A stretch of DNA of 64,000 nt from Paragyromitra xinjiangensis (lineage: Eukaryota; Ascomycota; Pezizomycetes; Pezizales; Discinaceae): the NCBI GenBank assembly GCA_038503065.1, contig JBCAMK010000012.1, forward strand, positions 1,488,001 through 1,552,000. The letters run 5' to 3'. A program made the translations under genes and the position numbers. Position 1 is the stretch's first letter, and the number at the start of each line of letters is the position of its first letter. This document shows, one piece after another, positions 1 through 12,651 of the stretch. The notes beneath the pieces are model-generated. The model did not search any database and was not told the DNA's origin. It worked only from the letters and a program-made list of their open reading frames with translations.

Positions 1-374
1 GGTTATTCTCCAGGTAAGAGCTATCAAGACGAATAGTAGATGCGCATATGTCAGAATACCCTAACAGAGGAGACAGGCGTCTGTATGAGTGACCTAGAGG
101 TGCCATCTTCTACACCCCAAGAAGTCTAAATCTACCCTCAGAATGCCCTCTATACTCTCCTTTAACTTAAGTCCACATTAAGCCCCCAAAGAAGCGTGAA
201 TCCAACAAGATGGCTATTGAAACTTGTGGGTGAGAGCCCTTGCTTGTTGCTAAACACGTGATGCTTGGCGTATTTGTTCCCCGCCGACGTCATCCGCTGT
301 CACCCCTCTAAGACAACCGGGTCCTTAACGTCGATTCTATTTCACTTCAGCGGACACGATTCATTCAAATAATC
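1..374. other. 5' flank of YME2
   Basis: I see no coding sequence here. The stretch ends at the YME2 start codon and is presumably its promoter and leader. No clear TATA box or known regulatory motif stands out. Confidence 0.4.
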
Positions 375-2939
375 ATGAATCGGTGTCTTTCGCCGTATCT
401 ACGGCAGTCCGCCGTTGGTGGCAGCCCGGCATTGAGGGCCTATTTCAATCCATTACGTCCTCGCCCTATGCCAAACTCTCGCCCGGGATCATGGAAAAGG
501 TCGACAAGCACAATTGGGATAAATAAGACTGGATATATCGAGGTGGGACCTAATGAGGGGCTTTTGTTCTTCGATAGTTTGTTCCCTTTATTCTATTTTC
601 GAGCTTGTATGTGTCACAGCAATGCTCACTGATAACCTCGGCAGATATCTTTCCCTTAAAGACAGCTGTTTTCGACTTACGCTACCTCATGACACGGCTA
701 GACAAAGTCTCCTTCGAATCACGCATTAAGAACAACTATATTCCTCCTACGCTCACATCACCAGAATCGCCTAACAAATTTCAAATCACTTCCATCGTCC
801 CTCGGATCAAAGATGGTGGGGCATTCGTGAAATTCGAATCAGCAAACCCGGAGGAAGTAGAAGCAGCCGTATCAGAATATCTTAAAGAGCACCGAATTAA
901 ACCCTGGTATTCACCTTTCAAACGTGTAAAAGCGTTTGGGGTCCGAGGAAAACCATGGCTAGAAGATCTACGCATTTTTCCGAGCCCACGGCTTAAAGTG
1001 GAATTTACTGGTGGCGATGGAGTATTGAGTCAAGAGCAACTATATGTCCTCTTTCGACGGTACGGAAAGATATCTGACATCACACCCCAACCTCCTGCGT
1101 CGAAAGACTTGCCACACTATGCCATCATCCAGTACTCGTCGATTCGGAGTGCAACAGCGGCTAGGAATTGTTTACATGGGTTTACTGCACCCGGACTTCA
1201 GGCAATTGCAGGAAAGGAAATTCCAGTGACAATGAGGATTTTATATGAAAGGACTATGAAAGTTCACTGGATCCGCGACTGGGTGTTCAGTCACCCTCGA
1301 ATCGTCATTCCCATCATCACAGCAATCGTTGCCGCAATAACAGTCGCTATCTTTGATCCAGTGAGGACCTGGTTTATTGAAGCCAAGATCACCCGCTCGC
1401 TCAACTTTACCGAAAGTACATACTGGAGATGGTTGAAAAAGTACACGATCGGTAGGCTTCCTATCGGTCGTCGCCAGGCAGAGATAGATGACCTCTGGGC
1501 CGTATGGGATGAGCGGAAGGAATCTGTTGAGCAGCTCCAAGCCTGGCTAAGAGAGACTGTTGAGACTTTCATTGTTGTTCAGGGCCCACGTGGGTCTGGG
1601 AAGAAAGATCTTGTGGTTGACACAGTTTTGAAGGGTCGCAAGAACGTCCTTGTGATTGATTGCGAACCAATCGATGAGGCCCATGGCGATAGTGCCACCA
1701 TCGCTGCTGCTGCTGCGCAGGTTGGATATCGACCGGTATTTTCATGGCTTAATACCATAAGTAGTCTTCTTGACTTTGCGGCACAAGGAACTCTTGGAAC
1801 ATCTGCAGGATTCAGTCAGACGTTAGAAACTCAGTTCAACAAGATCCTGCAAAACACAGGAACAGCGTTGAAATCAGTCGCACTCAAGGACAAGGGTGAT
1901 TCGGAGAAGGATATGGGGCTTAGCGATGACGAATATTTGAGCACTCATCCAGAGAAGAGACCTGTAGTTGTGATTGACAACTTCTTGCACATGGAAGGGA
2001 ACAGCGTCATCTATGAGAAATTAGCTGATTGGTATGTTCTAACTTCTCTATCCCTATCATCTTTGGTTTGTTTTCTAACGCAATTTGTGATTATTTAGGG
2101 CCGCTCTCTTAGTCTCTGCGAATGTCGCCCACGTTATCTTCTTGACAAACGACACTTCATTCTCTAAGTCCCTTGCCAAGTCTCTCCCTGATCGCGTCTT
2201 CCGTTCTATCCTCCTTGGTGACGCTCAGCCTGAATCCGCAAAACGATTCGTTCTTAAACACATCAACGACGAGCTCGACGGCCAAACCAACGAAAAGTCT
2301 CTCTCCGAGCTTGACGATAGCATTCAGGCTCTCGGTGGTCGTCTCACAGATCTCGAGTCTCTAGCTCGTCGTATTAAGACTGGCGAATCCCCTAAGAAAG
2401 CAGTCCAGGAAATCATCGAGACATCTGCTAGTGAGATCTTAAAACTTTACTTCCTGGATGAAGGGCACGGGAAGAAACGGGGCTGGACAGCTGCGCAAGC
2501 GTGGTATCTTGTTAAGGTGTTGGCGGCCAATGGGCAGTTGCCGTTCAACCAAGTTGTGATCCATGATTTATTCAGGCTTGACGAAACGCCAATCCAGAAC
2601 CTAGAACAAGCGGAAATGATCACAGTTGTTACCCAGAACGGGCGACCGTATAGCATTAGGCCTGGAAGACCCGTCTTTCAGGAAGCCTTTAAGAGGTTGT
2701 TGACCGATAAAGTCCTAACTGCCAAGTTGGACCTACATAGCTTTAAGTCGCTCATCAAGGGCGAGGCGGAGATTATTGAGAAGGCTGAGAAAGAACTAGA
2801 GATGCTGGCTACCTTACCAAAGCAACCAAAGGGGAGAGTTGAGTACTTGCTGGAGAAAGTGAGCGTCTCGCAAAAGAAGGTTGACGATTGCGAGAAAGCT
2901 ATTGTGGCCTTGAAGAAGACATTGAAATCGGAGTATTAG
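375..2939 (+). CDS. YME2: Mitochondrial escape protein 2 (Yme2/RNA12 family)
   Basis: Three exons, 375-576, 645-2031 and 2099-2939, give 809 aa; introns are 68 and 67 bp. Both joins restore family-like text (FFDNIFPLK at the first, ADWAALLVSANVAHVIFL at the second). The order matches Yme2: an N-terminal mitochondrial-type leader, an RRM-like segment (about residues 187-270), one hydrophobic helix (about 287-305, VIPIITAIVAAITVAIF), then the RNA12 domain with a P-loop-like GPRGSGKK (about 380-390) and a Walker-B-like PVVVIDNF. Yeast Yme2 (about 850 aa) is an integral inner mitochondrial membrane protein that affects mtDNA maintenance and nucleoid organisation. The C-terminus is a predicted coiled coil. 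The start is the first ATG before the conserved region. The gene is convergent with the purine gene downstream, 128 bp away. Confidence 0.93.
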
Positions 2940-3067
2940 CATGGCGGGAAAATCTTGATTTAAACAATAGCGGAGATACCTTCTACATTTTTAAATATAT
3001 AAAGTTCGAACATGGAATATCCCCTAAATCTCTTCTTAACTTATATTATTTCCATTCATTCTCCTTT

Positions 3068-3721
3068 TTAGTTTCTTCCCGCCCGCCTTTGTAGCGCTAT
3101 CCTCGCCCCATTGACGATCTCCACATGTTCGACTTCGTGTATCCTCTCCTCCAGCTCTTCTAGACTCTCTCCAGCTTTCAACTCAATTTCTCTCACGATG
3201 ATAGGCTCCCCTCGATCCACTGCTTGGATAACATAATGAATCATGATACCCGTTTTCTCAATTCCCCCCTTCTGGAATGCTTCAAACGCCCTCCCAATCG
3301 CACCTGCACCGTCGAATTGTGCTGGCAAGGCCGGATGCAGATTAATGATATCGACTCTAGCAGCCTCCAGCGGATCCAACGCGGGTGGAGAGAAAATATG
3401 CATCCACCCAGCACAGACAACCATATCAGGTTTCTGTTGCAAGATCAATTGCGCAAGGTCCGCATCGTACGCTCTACGGGCCTCCTCGATAGACTCTGAA
3501 TGTCGCTTCTTATACGGGATAAGGTTATGGTATGAAGTCGGAATACCAGCAGAAGTGGCTCTGGTTAGACCGTAGGCAGCTTTTTTGTTGGAGATTACAT
3601 GGATTATGGATGCGTTGAGGGTAGGTGGAGAGGAGGTGGTAGCATCAATTAAGGCCTGGAGATTAGACCCATTGCCAGATATTAGGACAAGAAGGCGAGG
3701 GAGACTTAGTGAGGAAGTCAT
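3068..3721 (-). CDS. ADE8: Phosphoribosylglycinamide formyltransferase (GART)
   Basis: Single exon, 217 aa, the usual length for a monofunctional enzyme. It transfers a formyl group from 10-formyl-THF to GAR, the third step of purine synthesis. Visible family motifs are LVLISGNGSNLQALID at the N-terminus, MVVCAGWMHIFSPP, the catalytic INLHPALP segment (Asn and His) and AVDRGEPI with the third catalytic residue, Asp. The loop between LHPALP and the Asp (AQFDGAGAIGRAFEAF) is typical of fungal Ade8. The gene is intact. It is convergent with YME2, and the two 3' ends are 128 bp apart. Confidence 0.95.
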   Translation of the reverse strand: MTSSLSLPRLLVLISGNGSNLQALIDATTSSPPTLNASIIHVISNKKAAYGLTRATSAGIPTSYHNLIPYKKRHSESIEEARRAYDADLAQLILQQKPDMVVCAGWMHIFSPPALDPLEAARVDIINLHPALPAQFDGAGAIGRAFEAFQKGGIEKTGIMIHYVIQAVDRGEPIIVREIELKAGESLEELEERIHEVEHVEIVNGARIALQRRAGRN

Positions 3722-5092
3722 TGTAATATGTGAGGTGTTTAGATGTGTTCAATGATGTGTGGCTTTTGCTGGTGGATAATAGTGCCCCGCGTTTCAAGAG
3801 TTTCGAGGTTGCTTGTTCCCCTAACCCTAAGTGGCAGAGTCGTGAATAGCCGTTGCTTTAGGTTCTCAAAGTAATGTTTGCCAAGAAATGGCATTCAAGA
3901 TATTTCTCAAGAAAATGTCCATGATTATAGAGATGCCTGTTAACCTCCTCTTGTCTCGCGCTACTAGATATACTCCATATCTGTTAGCTGTAGTATGATT
4001 CATTGCCAAGGTTAGCACAATTCGTCGTAACCAGGCACTTAGAAGACAACATACAAACCATCGACCGTAACACAACAAGTTGACAAAGCAGTTTGTACTC
4101 TTGCACGGCTATTAGCTAACCTCTATATCTTAATAGTCTGAAACCTACTGGAATTTGTATATCAAAGAGCACGTACTAACATTTGAGGTTTCTCTCCGCG
4201 TGGGTTCCGAGCACGAACGTCTGAACCATGTTCCAAAAGTACTCCAATCATCGTTTCGTATCCCCGATATGCCAACATGCGAAGTAGAAAGTAGCTCTTA
4301 GTATATGAACATCGTAACAAGAGTGTAGATGGTTTAGATGACAAGAGTGCACTTTACATTGGGCTGAGAGAGCATGAGAGAAATACTGTCAAATATCATA
4401 AGTAGGCTGATGTGACACAGGCTAGGTAGCACATAGCATATCACACAACCCCATATTAACGCAGCCACACTTCACCACCCCCGCCCAGAATCTCGATAAA
4501 TCCCGTCTTTCGAAGACCCAAGTTGTACAGCCCCGCAAAATGAGAGAGTTAAGGGGAAGCGAAAATTACACCGATGTATGGGAGACCTCATTGTCTCATC
4601 GAAAATTCTGATGGACGGCCCAACCGTAAATTTCTAGGGTCGCACGCAAGTTACCAATATACCAACTCTCAAACCTTGTAGGCTAACTATTCTCGGATTA
4701 AAGAACTAGATTAATGAAACCGATTTGACCAGGATCATCGCAGCGCTCAGCATCCAGTCTCATCTTCATGCGCTCATTATTAGAGCTACGCAAAAGGAAC
4801 GCCCGGATCCCATTCCCCTAACATTTCAGACATACACGTTGAACCAGCAAATAGAACATAAAAGAAAACCAAAGAAAAGTCCACAATTGTTGTTACATAA
4901 AATCTCAATTGTCCCCCACAACTCCCACGTCTGCGCCAGTCGATAAACCATAACTGCCACAGCACTGATAACTGATTGGACTACTATGTCTTCCTTCCAC
5001 TTTTCTGCCTTGCCCATTATGCTTCCATCGGGTATAAATACTTCAGCAAACCCTAGCCATTTTAATATTGATGTCGCGAGAGGTAACTCCCT
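3722..5092. other. Intergenic region with a possible ankyrin-like remnant
   Basis: This 1.4-kb gap between the purine gene and VPS68 holds no complete gene that I recognise. The only protein-like trace is the short minus-strand ankyrin-like stretch at 4162-4344, listed separately. The rest looks non-coding. Confidence 0.4.
4162..4344 (-). pseudogene. Possible single ankyrin-repeat remnant
   Basis: A 60-codon reading frame contains AYRGYETMIGVLLEHGSDVRA followed by NPRG, which has the spacing of one ankyrin repeat (helix, helix, G-x-D-V-x-A-R-x-x-x-G). I find no neighbouring repeats or convincing exons on either side. It may be a leftover of a decayed ankyrin gene or a chance match. A GTTAGT donor-like site lies at the end of the match. 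Confidence 0.25.
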
Positions 5093-5869
5093 TTACAAGG
5101 TCAGGTTGTAGGTATAGTCTTCTCCCTCAATATTTTGCGATACCCAGAGGATAATACAGCTATCGTAAAAGTACGGTAAGAACGAGGCATTTGATCACTC
5201 CATGGAATGTTTAAACTAACCTAAGCATGATGAACGAATTTGCGATGACGTTTGCAACACCAAAGTAGAGCGTCGGGAAGGGATATTGTGGAACGATATA
5301 TTTAAGGATCAAGAAACACTATATCAACCGCGCACACATTAGTTAGCAAGGAATGTAACCACATACGTGAGCATGTATGAAACTTACCACCGACCCGGCC
5401 AGACCGCCCGCGATCAAGGTCAACCCTATGAACAACACCAATCTAGCTTTCCATGTCACATTGTGACCGCTATAGGAATAGCTGTCGGCATTCAACCTTG
5501 ACTTTTCGATCGAGTTGATTCTGAACACCAAGTGACATCAGCGACAAGTCCCGATTCATATTCCCCAGTCTCAACCCGGATGTGGGGGCGGGGGTACGTA
5601 CACTAGCATCCCCAGGATGCTGCAAATCAACGGGATCCACTCGGGGAACTTGATATGGACGTCGCTTTCATTTGAGACCCTGCTGTACACCGAAGCATCG
5701 ATGAAGAACCAGAATCCTAAGGCAAACTGTAGATACATACGTCAGCACGAAATCTTAGACGACCTAGAAGGGCTGGACTGACAAGAGCCCCCGAGCTGTA
5801 GACGCCGGCCGTCCTACAGGTGGATGGAGAGGGGAGCTTGGGTAGTGGGATGCGAAAGAGACTGGACAT
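5093..5869 (-). CDS. VPS68: Vacuolar sorting protein Vps68 (TMEM50 family)
   Basis: Five exons (5869-5783, 5726-5602, 5520-5388, 5318-5221, 5159-5093) give 169 aa, close to yeast Vps68 (184 aa). Introns are 56-81 bp and all phases close exactly. The protein reads MSSLFRIPLPKLP, then GVYSSGALFALGFWFFIDA (membrane helix 1), EWIPLICSILGMLV (helix 2), NSIEKSRL, ARLVLFIGLTLIAGGLAGSV (helix 3) and CIILWVSQNIEGEDYTYNLTL at the C-terminus. This follows the yeast protein segment by segment. Vps68 is a four-helix membrane protein of vacuole/endosome membranes that works with Vps55 in late-endosome-to-vacuole transport. No single exon is long enough to reveal the gene, so it is easy to miss. Confidence 0.93.
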
Positions 5870-7589
5870 GGCTGTATAATTATCGTGAGAAATGGACTAT
5901 AGGCGGTGATGGTTAGCAGGATTCGTGAAATCGCTGTCGTTCCCTGATTGAGGCTGAGGACTGGAGATGATGCGTCGCGTCGAATCCTGTCACAGGACAA
6001 GGCAACAATCCTATTGTTTGGCTATAAGCCCTAACCCTGGAATCCTTGTACAACCATGCTGCGGTAGGCATCTATATTGGGGGATTGAATGGAGCAGCTA
6101 GGAGCTCATTTGTATCCATAACTTGGGTAAGGAGGTAGATTAGGACCAGGATTAATGAAGGATTTTCGAGTTTGCAAGTCACATCTGATCACTCAATTGC
6201 CTCTCGTACGCAGATGCTTCAAAACAGAGTTACATACTCATAGCTCACAAAATCTATCACTTTTCACTCTATCTTTGACCTTTAAACTTTTGTGAAATTT
6301 TTGGCACAAATTCGCCTCTAAAAGCATTGTTGACAAGGACTTGATCAGTATCCGCCAATGACTTAGGGGTCTGGGAAGTCTCGAATGACCACCCGTCACT
6401 TTGTTTTGGGGGTTCTGGCTATATCTTACTAGTAAACTCTCCCATCAGAGGAATAATTGGGGGACCCTTTTATCTCAGGTGTTGATTCACGCTCCAATTT
6501 TCACATTCCCTTAAATTTAAGACCCTTACTGTTTTAGCCTCACAGCGCAGTCAGTAAAACGAGGCTGCAGTAGTCTCCCAGAAGCCAAGCATGTTCCAGG
6601 TATGGCTCAAACGTTGTCCCAAGCGGTCTCGTGGACTATGCTAACCGGAAAACGTGTTGGGTTATAACTCACCGATTACAGTTCTGCGTCATGAGTGAGC
6701 TACTACCTTTCCTGGTAATGGTACAACATTTTTCCTAAAAGTTTATTGACAAGTAATTTTATATGGGAGAATGCTTCCTACCGGAGATAAGCACTCATTG
6801 GAGGCTTTCTCTTTTCCTATGAAACGTGGTTTGCTGAGAATGTCCTCTTATGACTCACGGTTAGCTCTGTTTTTACCGTTTTTCCCCACCTTTTCAGAAA
6901 GTAGTCGACGTGATAGAATAGTTGAATCTCATTGGGCTTTCACTTAAAGGTTGGCGAGGGATATATACACCTTAGTCAACATATCTCACAGGAAGAATCG
7001 ATCAGCCTAGGTACTTGCTTGCGGTGGTTGAAGTTACCTAGTGAGAGATCTAAGACATGTCTCATTCCTGGTCCTTGGATTACGACACTATCTAGATCGA
7101 TGGAAGTCGAACGTGCGTATGTACAGTATGTCCCAAGCTCCGGTGCTTCCCGGCTATGTGCACAGTGTTTTAGCAACAAAACAATACCGGCCACATGGCT
7201 ATTTATCCACTATTATTACGTTATATATTTGCCTTTACAACTAAGGAAAGCGTCTACTTCCGCGCTTTTCACAATAATTTTAGTCATTCTTAATCTACCT
7301 AGGAGGGCATACGTTGGACGAAATTTCTCCAAGAACAGTAGGGCCTAACGTTCATATACCCCGCGGGTGTGACTAGATGATCTCCTATAGTCTCTGGTAC
7401 TGGAATTTTTAGCCATTACTGTTTTGCGGGCAAATTGGTGCATCAGCGGACAAAACACCGGTAGCTATAGATATGTGCTCAGAATGTGGATATTACGGCA
7501 CAAGAGACGTGAGATCCCTGCACATTGCGAGATAGCGCTACGCTACATACACAGCCACGTTGCAAAGGTACTTACCACGTGAATGAATT

Positions 7590-7620
<31 letters not shown>

Positions 7621-8276
7621 AGGTACTTACCACATTTTATCATGTATCGTGGCCGATTATCTAGAATTCCAAGTTCCGAGAGGGCCTGTGGTATTAGAGG
7701 TCTGTTTCCCTACGCCAGATGGGAGAGTAGGCGAATCAGAGAAACAGCCCAGAGATTAACTCGTTTCCAGGGGATTAGGATGAGTTCAGTAAATCTTTAG
7801 ATGGAGACTTGGGTATGACAAGATAGCTGAGTTTAAAAAGTACCAGCCTGAACGATCAAAATGCTTGTTTTTCAGAAACCGTGGTAGCTTAGCCATCGCC
7901 AAGTGATAGAACTAAAAGAATAAAAGTACGCATCCGATTGGCTAGGTTCTCACTTCTCTTCCTTCAAGACCCTAGTTTTGGTGGTAACCCCGGACACCTT
8001 CCCGAGGTCGAATTATATGTAAGATAGTAAATACTCCAATTAAAACTCATACATCTACTCAAGCCTACAACACACCTCCCGAACGATATTTTAGTTATCT
8101 TATAATGATACAACCGTATATATTAGAATTCAAAATCCCCCAAAAGACTACTTCAAAGGCCTATCCCGAGCACACTCTATTGTCTCTCATCTGGGTGGCT
8201 CAGCCAAAATATGACACAAATGACATACCGAAAACTTCAGTGGAGCCTCCAAAAATAAGGCCCATCCACCAGCTAT
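5870..8276. other. Gene-free 2.4 kb between VPS68 and the F-box gene
   Basis: Both strands were read. Short open frames (for example near 6930-7350) show no family resemblance and no consistent exon chain. A TCA/ATC microsatellite flanked by a direct repeat lies at 7565-7633. Otherwise I see nothing I can name. Confidence 0.45.
7565..7633. repeat. TCA microsatellite inside a 14-bp direct duplication
   Basis: Ten TCA units occupy 7591-7620. The 14-mer AAGGTACTTACCAC occurs at 7565-7578 and again at 7620-7633, directly abutting the microsatellite end. Confidence 0.85.
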
Positions 8277-10771
8277 TTATACACAACTGCTTTCCACATC
8301 TGCATCATTTCCATTATTCTCCTCCTCAAATATCCCAGTGTTTTGGCCTTCAAGATTCAAAACTTCTAAAGTTAGTTTTGAATCTGCCTCTAGTAACAAC
8401 TCGATCAATCTCTCTTTCATCCCAACATCCATCCCAGCCATAGCAGTGATAACCTCCTGCGCAGTTGGCACCTTTACTAACTTCTCCGACCAGTTTCTCC
8501 GAAGTTTCCTATGACCGCTAACAAAATGTTCTCCCAAGGTACCCCAGTTAAATGATTGTTTGTCACCCTCTTTGCTTCTGTTGTACCATATGGAACACGC
8601 CCCACACTTAAGAGTACCGAAAATCTCGTTTATTTTATCTTGACGAAGTGTGCTAGCAGCAGTTACAAACCCCATAATGTCTGGCAGGGAGCCGTGCTCT
8701 CGGATGTATGAGTTGGTGCTAAGTCGAAACCACAAAAATAGGCGGATTGGAATCGGCATTCTAGGATTTGTGGTCCTAAATAATTCTTTGTCCATTGTAT
8801 TTCTAATACGGCGAAGGGATAGCGGGCTGGCCTCAATTGCGGGGACCGATTTCTGATCATAGTGCGCTTCTATAAGGCTAGAACGCTCTAGCTGTGTGGT
8901 GTGAGGTGAGGGATCTGAGGACTTTTGTTCTGATAGAGGCTTGAAAACGGGCCCCAAAGCACACATAGGGAAGCTATCGAGCCACTGAATATTATGACAA
9001 CGTTCGGCGATGATTACCGCGGGATAAAATCCCATTGAGCTCCTGCTGGACTTAAGCGGAAAGCCATCGACCAGCTTCATAGCTGACTCTAGCTTCTTGT
9101 CACTTTTGTGACGTGGTGATAGTAGATGGCTCAATAACCCTTCAATAGTAAAGGTTTTGCTTTTTCCGCATAGCACACATGAAAAAATGTTTGCCTGCCC
9201 GTTGCAGACCCTAGCCAATTTAGTCTTCATCAAGTGCGGAATCATACCCAAGGGTAACTGTTTCCCTTTGTACTCTTCGATTTCGGACCATTTCTTCCGG
9301 GCATATCGCAAGGCCTGTATGGCGAAGGTGCCCTCAAAGCCCTTGTTCACTACCCCACCGTTCTTACTCAAGAATTCATCGACATATTCTTCCAATCTCG
9401 ACTTTGTTGGTTCCCAGATGTATAAAAGCTCTTCCAACATAGCTATCTCCTCTTCCAGCAACTGTTTCTGCCTTTTTTGCTCCTCTTCCTCTTTCCGAAC
9501 GATCTCTTCTGCCTCCCCCCTTCCAGCTTCCAGCTTCTCACGTAAAGTGTTCCATGATTTATCTGTGAGTGGGTGAGGGATCGAGATCGCCACCGAGTAT
9601 GCACAAATGTGGCGGAGGACCTTTTTCTCTAGTGGTGGACTAAGGAAAGAGCATCTTTTCACGATTTCCTCGTCTCGTTCTACTTGTAAACGATAATTTT
9701 CCTCCATTATCTCGTTCTTGACTATCAGTATTTGGTTAATAATCGTAAAACGCAAACGCATGGTCTCGTGCTTAGGAAGTTTGTGAAAACCCACCTTCGG
9801 ACTCAAACATTTCCAATTCATCGCTGATTTCCAAAGCAATCAACGCCTTCTCCGTTAACATATCCGCATTGATTTTAACCCAAGCCCGGCCCTTGGGTGT
9901 TTTCATCTTTGCCTCGAGCGACTTAACATCCTCCAACAAATAAGTATGCCAACCAAACTCAGTCCTATAGTAATGTGTTGCTGTTGCGAAGTTAGTATGT
10001 CTTATGCTGTCATCTCTAACTCCCAAGGAGCCTACCGGGTTCGAAGTATCCATAAACTAGATAGTCTTTCCACTCCATCTTAAAATTTTTCCTCTGGAGA
10101 AGGCGATGGTACTATTCCCAAGCCGCCGAAAGTCAGGTTTTGATTTCACATACAGGATCTCTGGTATAGCTGGTACATACCGGAATAAACTTCTCCCTTA
10201 AACAGCTCCTGCAACACTTGACCTTGAATTGCCAAAATAGCACCAAGTTATTCTTACGTTTCGCTCCACAAACAGTACAGTTGGTGGTCAGACGCAGCTC
10301 CCACATCTGCATTTCTGTCAATCCAAATTCAGGCGCCGGATACTCCGGGAACCAATGCTGCCGGGATTGCCGCCATATTTTTTCGCTATCGATAAGCGAC
10401 TTGAAGGCCTTCGACACTCTTCGTGCTCGTGCTAGCCACATTGGCATGCTGACGGCAAAAATCTCCAACCAAATCTCTAGTGGAATAAATGCTCGTACTG
10501 GCTGCATTTCTGGGGTATCAGCTGGTAGCTCATCATCTTCGTCGTCCTCGTCGTCCTCATAATCTAAATTAGAACTTGAACCGCGCCCTCTTCCCCATTC
10601 CTCATGATACTGGGCATATTCCGGAGGTATCCTGTGATACTCTTCGTCTGAGCTGTTGCCGTCCTCCTCGATGTCAACATGATCAAACAGTTGGATATCG
10701 TTGCTAACTCCGGACCCTGCAGCTGGAGAGGCTGGGATAGTTCTTTGTTCCATAATTTCAAGCTCCTCCAT
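8277..10771 (-). CDS. F-box protein with CxxC cluster and long C-terminal region
   Basis: Three exons (10771-10181, 10056-9795, 9721-8277) join in phase to 765 aa; introns are 124 and 73 bp. Residues about 85-130 form an F-box (FIPLEIWLEIF.., then ARARRVSKAFKSLIDSEKIWR). They are followed by a four-Cys cluster (CTVCGAKRKN...CCRSCLREKF, about 165-195) often found after the F-box in fungal proteins. Upstream lies an acidic, low-complexity stretch (DYEDDEDDEDDE). The C-terminal half has a Glu-rich coiled coil (KEEEEQKRQKQLLEEEIAMLEELL) and two CxxC-H segments (FSCVLCGKSK..LLSHLLSPRH and KCGACSIWY..HFVSGH) that could be degenerate zinc fingers. F-box proteins act as substrate adaptors in SCF ubiquitin ligases; the substrate is unknown. 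The join between F-box and C-terminal parts is inferred from splice phase. The part before the second exon could instead be a separate gene, but this is less likely. Confidence 0.78.
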
Positions 10772-12065
10772 TCGTAAATCTTGACGATCTCGTCAAAACC
10801 TAAAGGGGAGAGCAAGTCGGTATAAGGGGGGTTTAAAGGGGGTACCGTGAAGGAGGTTTGACAATAGGTCTGAGCACTTTTGTGGCGATAAGACCTGTAG
10901 CTGGCGATAAGGTAGCAACAAGCTCTTGTGCCCCATACTGAGGGCGGACCCAACAAGGGAAACAAGTGCTACTCAAAATATATATTAAAGAGATCTTGAA
11001 ATTACCTAGAGATCAATCGGCAAGAGATTGATAGGCTTTCACACCCAGGTATTTTGACCGCAAAGTTACATGATCATGCAGCTGAGTAAGTAGAAACCAT
11101 CAGAAACAGACCCAATCTGGCGAAAACTAGGGGTTATGCACGCGCCTAGCGAACGTGAAGAATTTCCAGATAGTTTTCTCGCAAAAATCCTTACGCAGAG
11201 AGGATAAGTAACCTTAAGAGCTTAAGATTAAATCTATACTAAAAGATCCCCCTGTCGAGGTCACAATCCTCGCAACAATGATAGTCGAGATTCTCCATGA
11301 GTAGAAAGATTTAATAGGGATGGGAGAAATGCAACATAACGATGATGTATTGATTCAGCCTTATCCAGAAGGGGAAATGGCTGCCAAAGAGCGGTGATTA
11401 GATGTGGTCTCTCCAGTGTCCTGACTGGCGCTTTTGTGGTGGTTATAAGGCGAAATTTACTGTTCGCGATTTCGTCAAAACCAAATAGCAACCAGTAACT
11501 CCACGTGGGGACATTTCTGCTTCCTATTCTTCCATAGCGTTTTCGTTCTTTCAAAACCTACCCCTATGTGGCTTGTAGTTCGTGAAAGACTTTGAAGTCT
11601 GCTTCGTGTTCTTTACGAGATGATTTTCTAAGAACCGAAAGCCCAACCACAGGAACCGAAACACAGGAACGTTAAAGATAACAAGACCGTTACAGAAATG
11701 AAGACGAGTGGGTCCTTTCTGCGATTTTTGTATCAACTACAGCCTTGGGAATAGATCGTTGCTACATCATACAAAAGCAGCACGAAGATCAGATGAAAAC
11801 GGTGAACGAGACGAATAGGGTTCGGACGAATTAAGTTATTGACCAAAAAGAGGGTATATTAAACACCACCAAAAACTATACAACTCTATACCCCCCACTT
11901 TTTAACACAAGGTTTAAGACATGAGTGATACCAACGACAGCTCGGGAACTTGACAAAACGAGACTGACACTAGAATCGATAACAGAAAAAAAATCAGGCT
12001 TAAAAGCACGCATACAAGATTTGATAATTCCATTTAACTGCATAAACCAAGATCTATATTCGACC
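10772..12065. other. Gene-free 1.3 kb
   Basis: This is the upstream region of the F-box gene and the 3' flank of the next minus-strand gene. Only short unrelated open frames are visible, with no recognisable domain and no RNA gene. Confidence 0.4.
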
Positions 12066-12651
12066 CTAGCCACCCAGGATCGAATCGTTGTCGTCGTCTT
12101 CGTCGTCTTCCTTGACCGATTTATGAATCTGGAACCCAAAAGGGCTCCTCGCAGCGGCCTTCTCCTTTTTGTGAGATTTGTGAATATCAGGAGGAGCCGT
12201 GATCTTTGGAGAAATCGGGGTGACAGAAGCAGCAGCCCGAATTGCCTACAATAGCATGATGTTAGTATTTTTAATTATGTCATGTGGTTGAATTAAGGTC
12301 AGAATGATCATTTACCCCAATTCTGTCGGCACTGCGAGCCGGACTGGTGGAACTCCCCTGGACAGGCGTTCCGGAGCCTCTAACTGGACTACCAAAACCT
12401 TGAGGAGATTTCAGAGGCGACCACTTAAATTGGCGACCAGCTTCCGCAAGCGCAGAAGAAACTTCCGTGGCCGTGGCTGAAGGTTTCTGTGGAGTTTCCC
12501 ACTGTGGCTGGCTCAGGGACGAAACAACGGGCATAATAGAAGCCGATTGAGAAAGACTACGCGACCTAGAGGAGCTGCCGAAGTTTGGAAACAAAAGACG
12601 AGGGGGAAGATCCTTAGGCTCAAGCGGATTGGAATTAGTATTGCCTTCCAT
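12066..12651 (-). CDS. Small disordered Ser/Pro-rich hypothetical protein
   Basis: Two exons (12651-12316 and 12245-12066) with a 70-bp GTAAAT..TAG intron give 171 aa. I do not recognise a family. The N-terminal two thirds are rich in Ser, Pro and Gly, with repeated SP motifs (KWSPLKSPQGFGSPVRG, STSPARS) that look like proline-directed kinase sites. The second exon ends in a short basic-hydrophobic segment (ARSPFGFQIHKSV) followed by an acidic tail (KEDDEDDDNDSILGG). The clean splice join and the coherent acidic tail argue for a real gene. A nuclear or cell-cycle-regulated role would be a guess. Confidence 0.62.

Noticed and set aside
10564..11554. Two minus-strand frames both containing GFDEI after similar nucleotides
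   Set aside because: The shared stretch is only about 12 bases and neither frame has other coding features.
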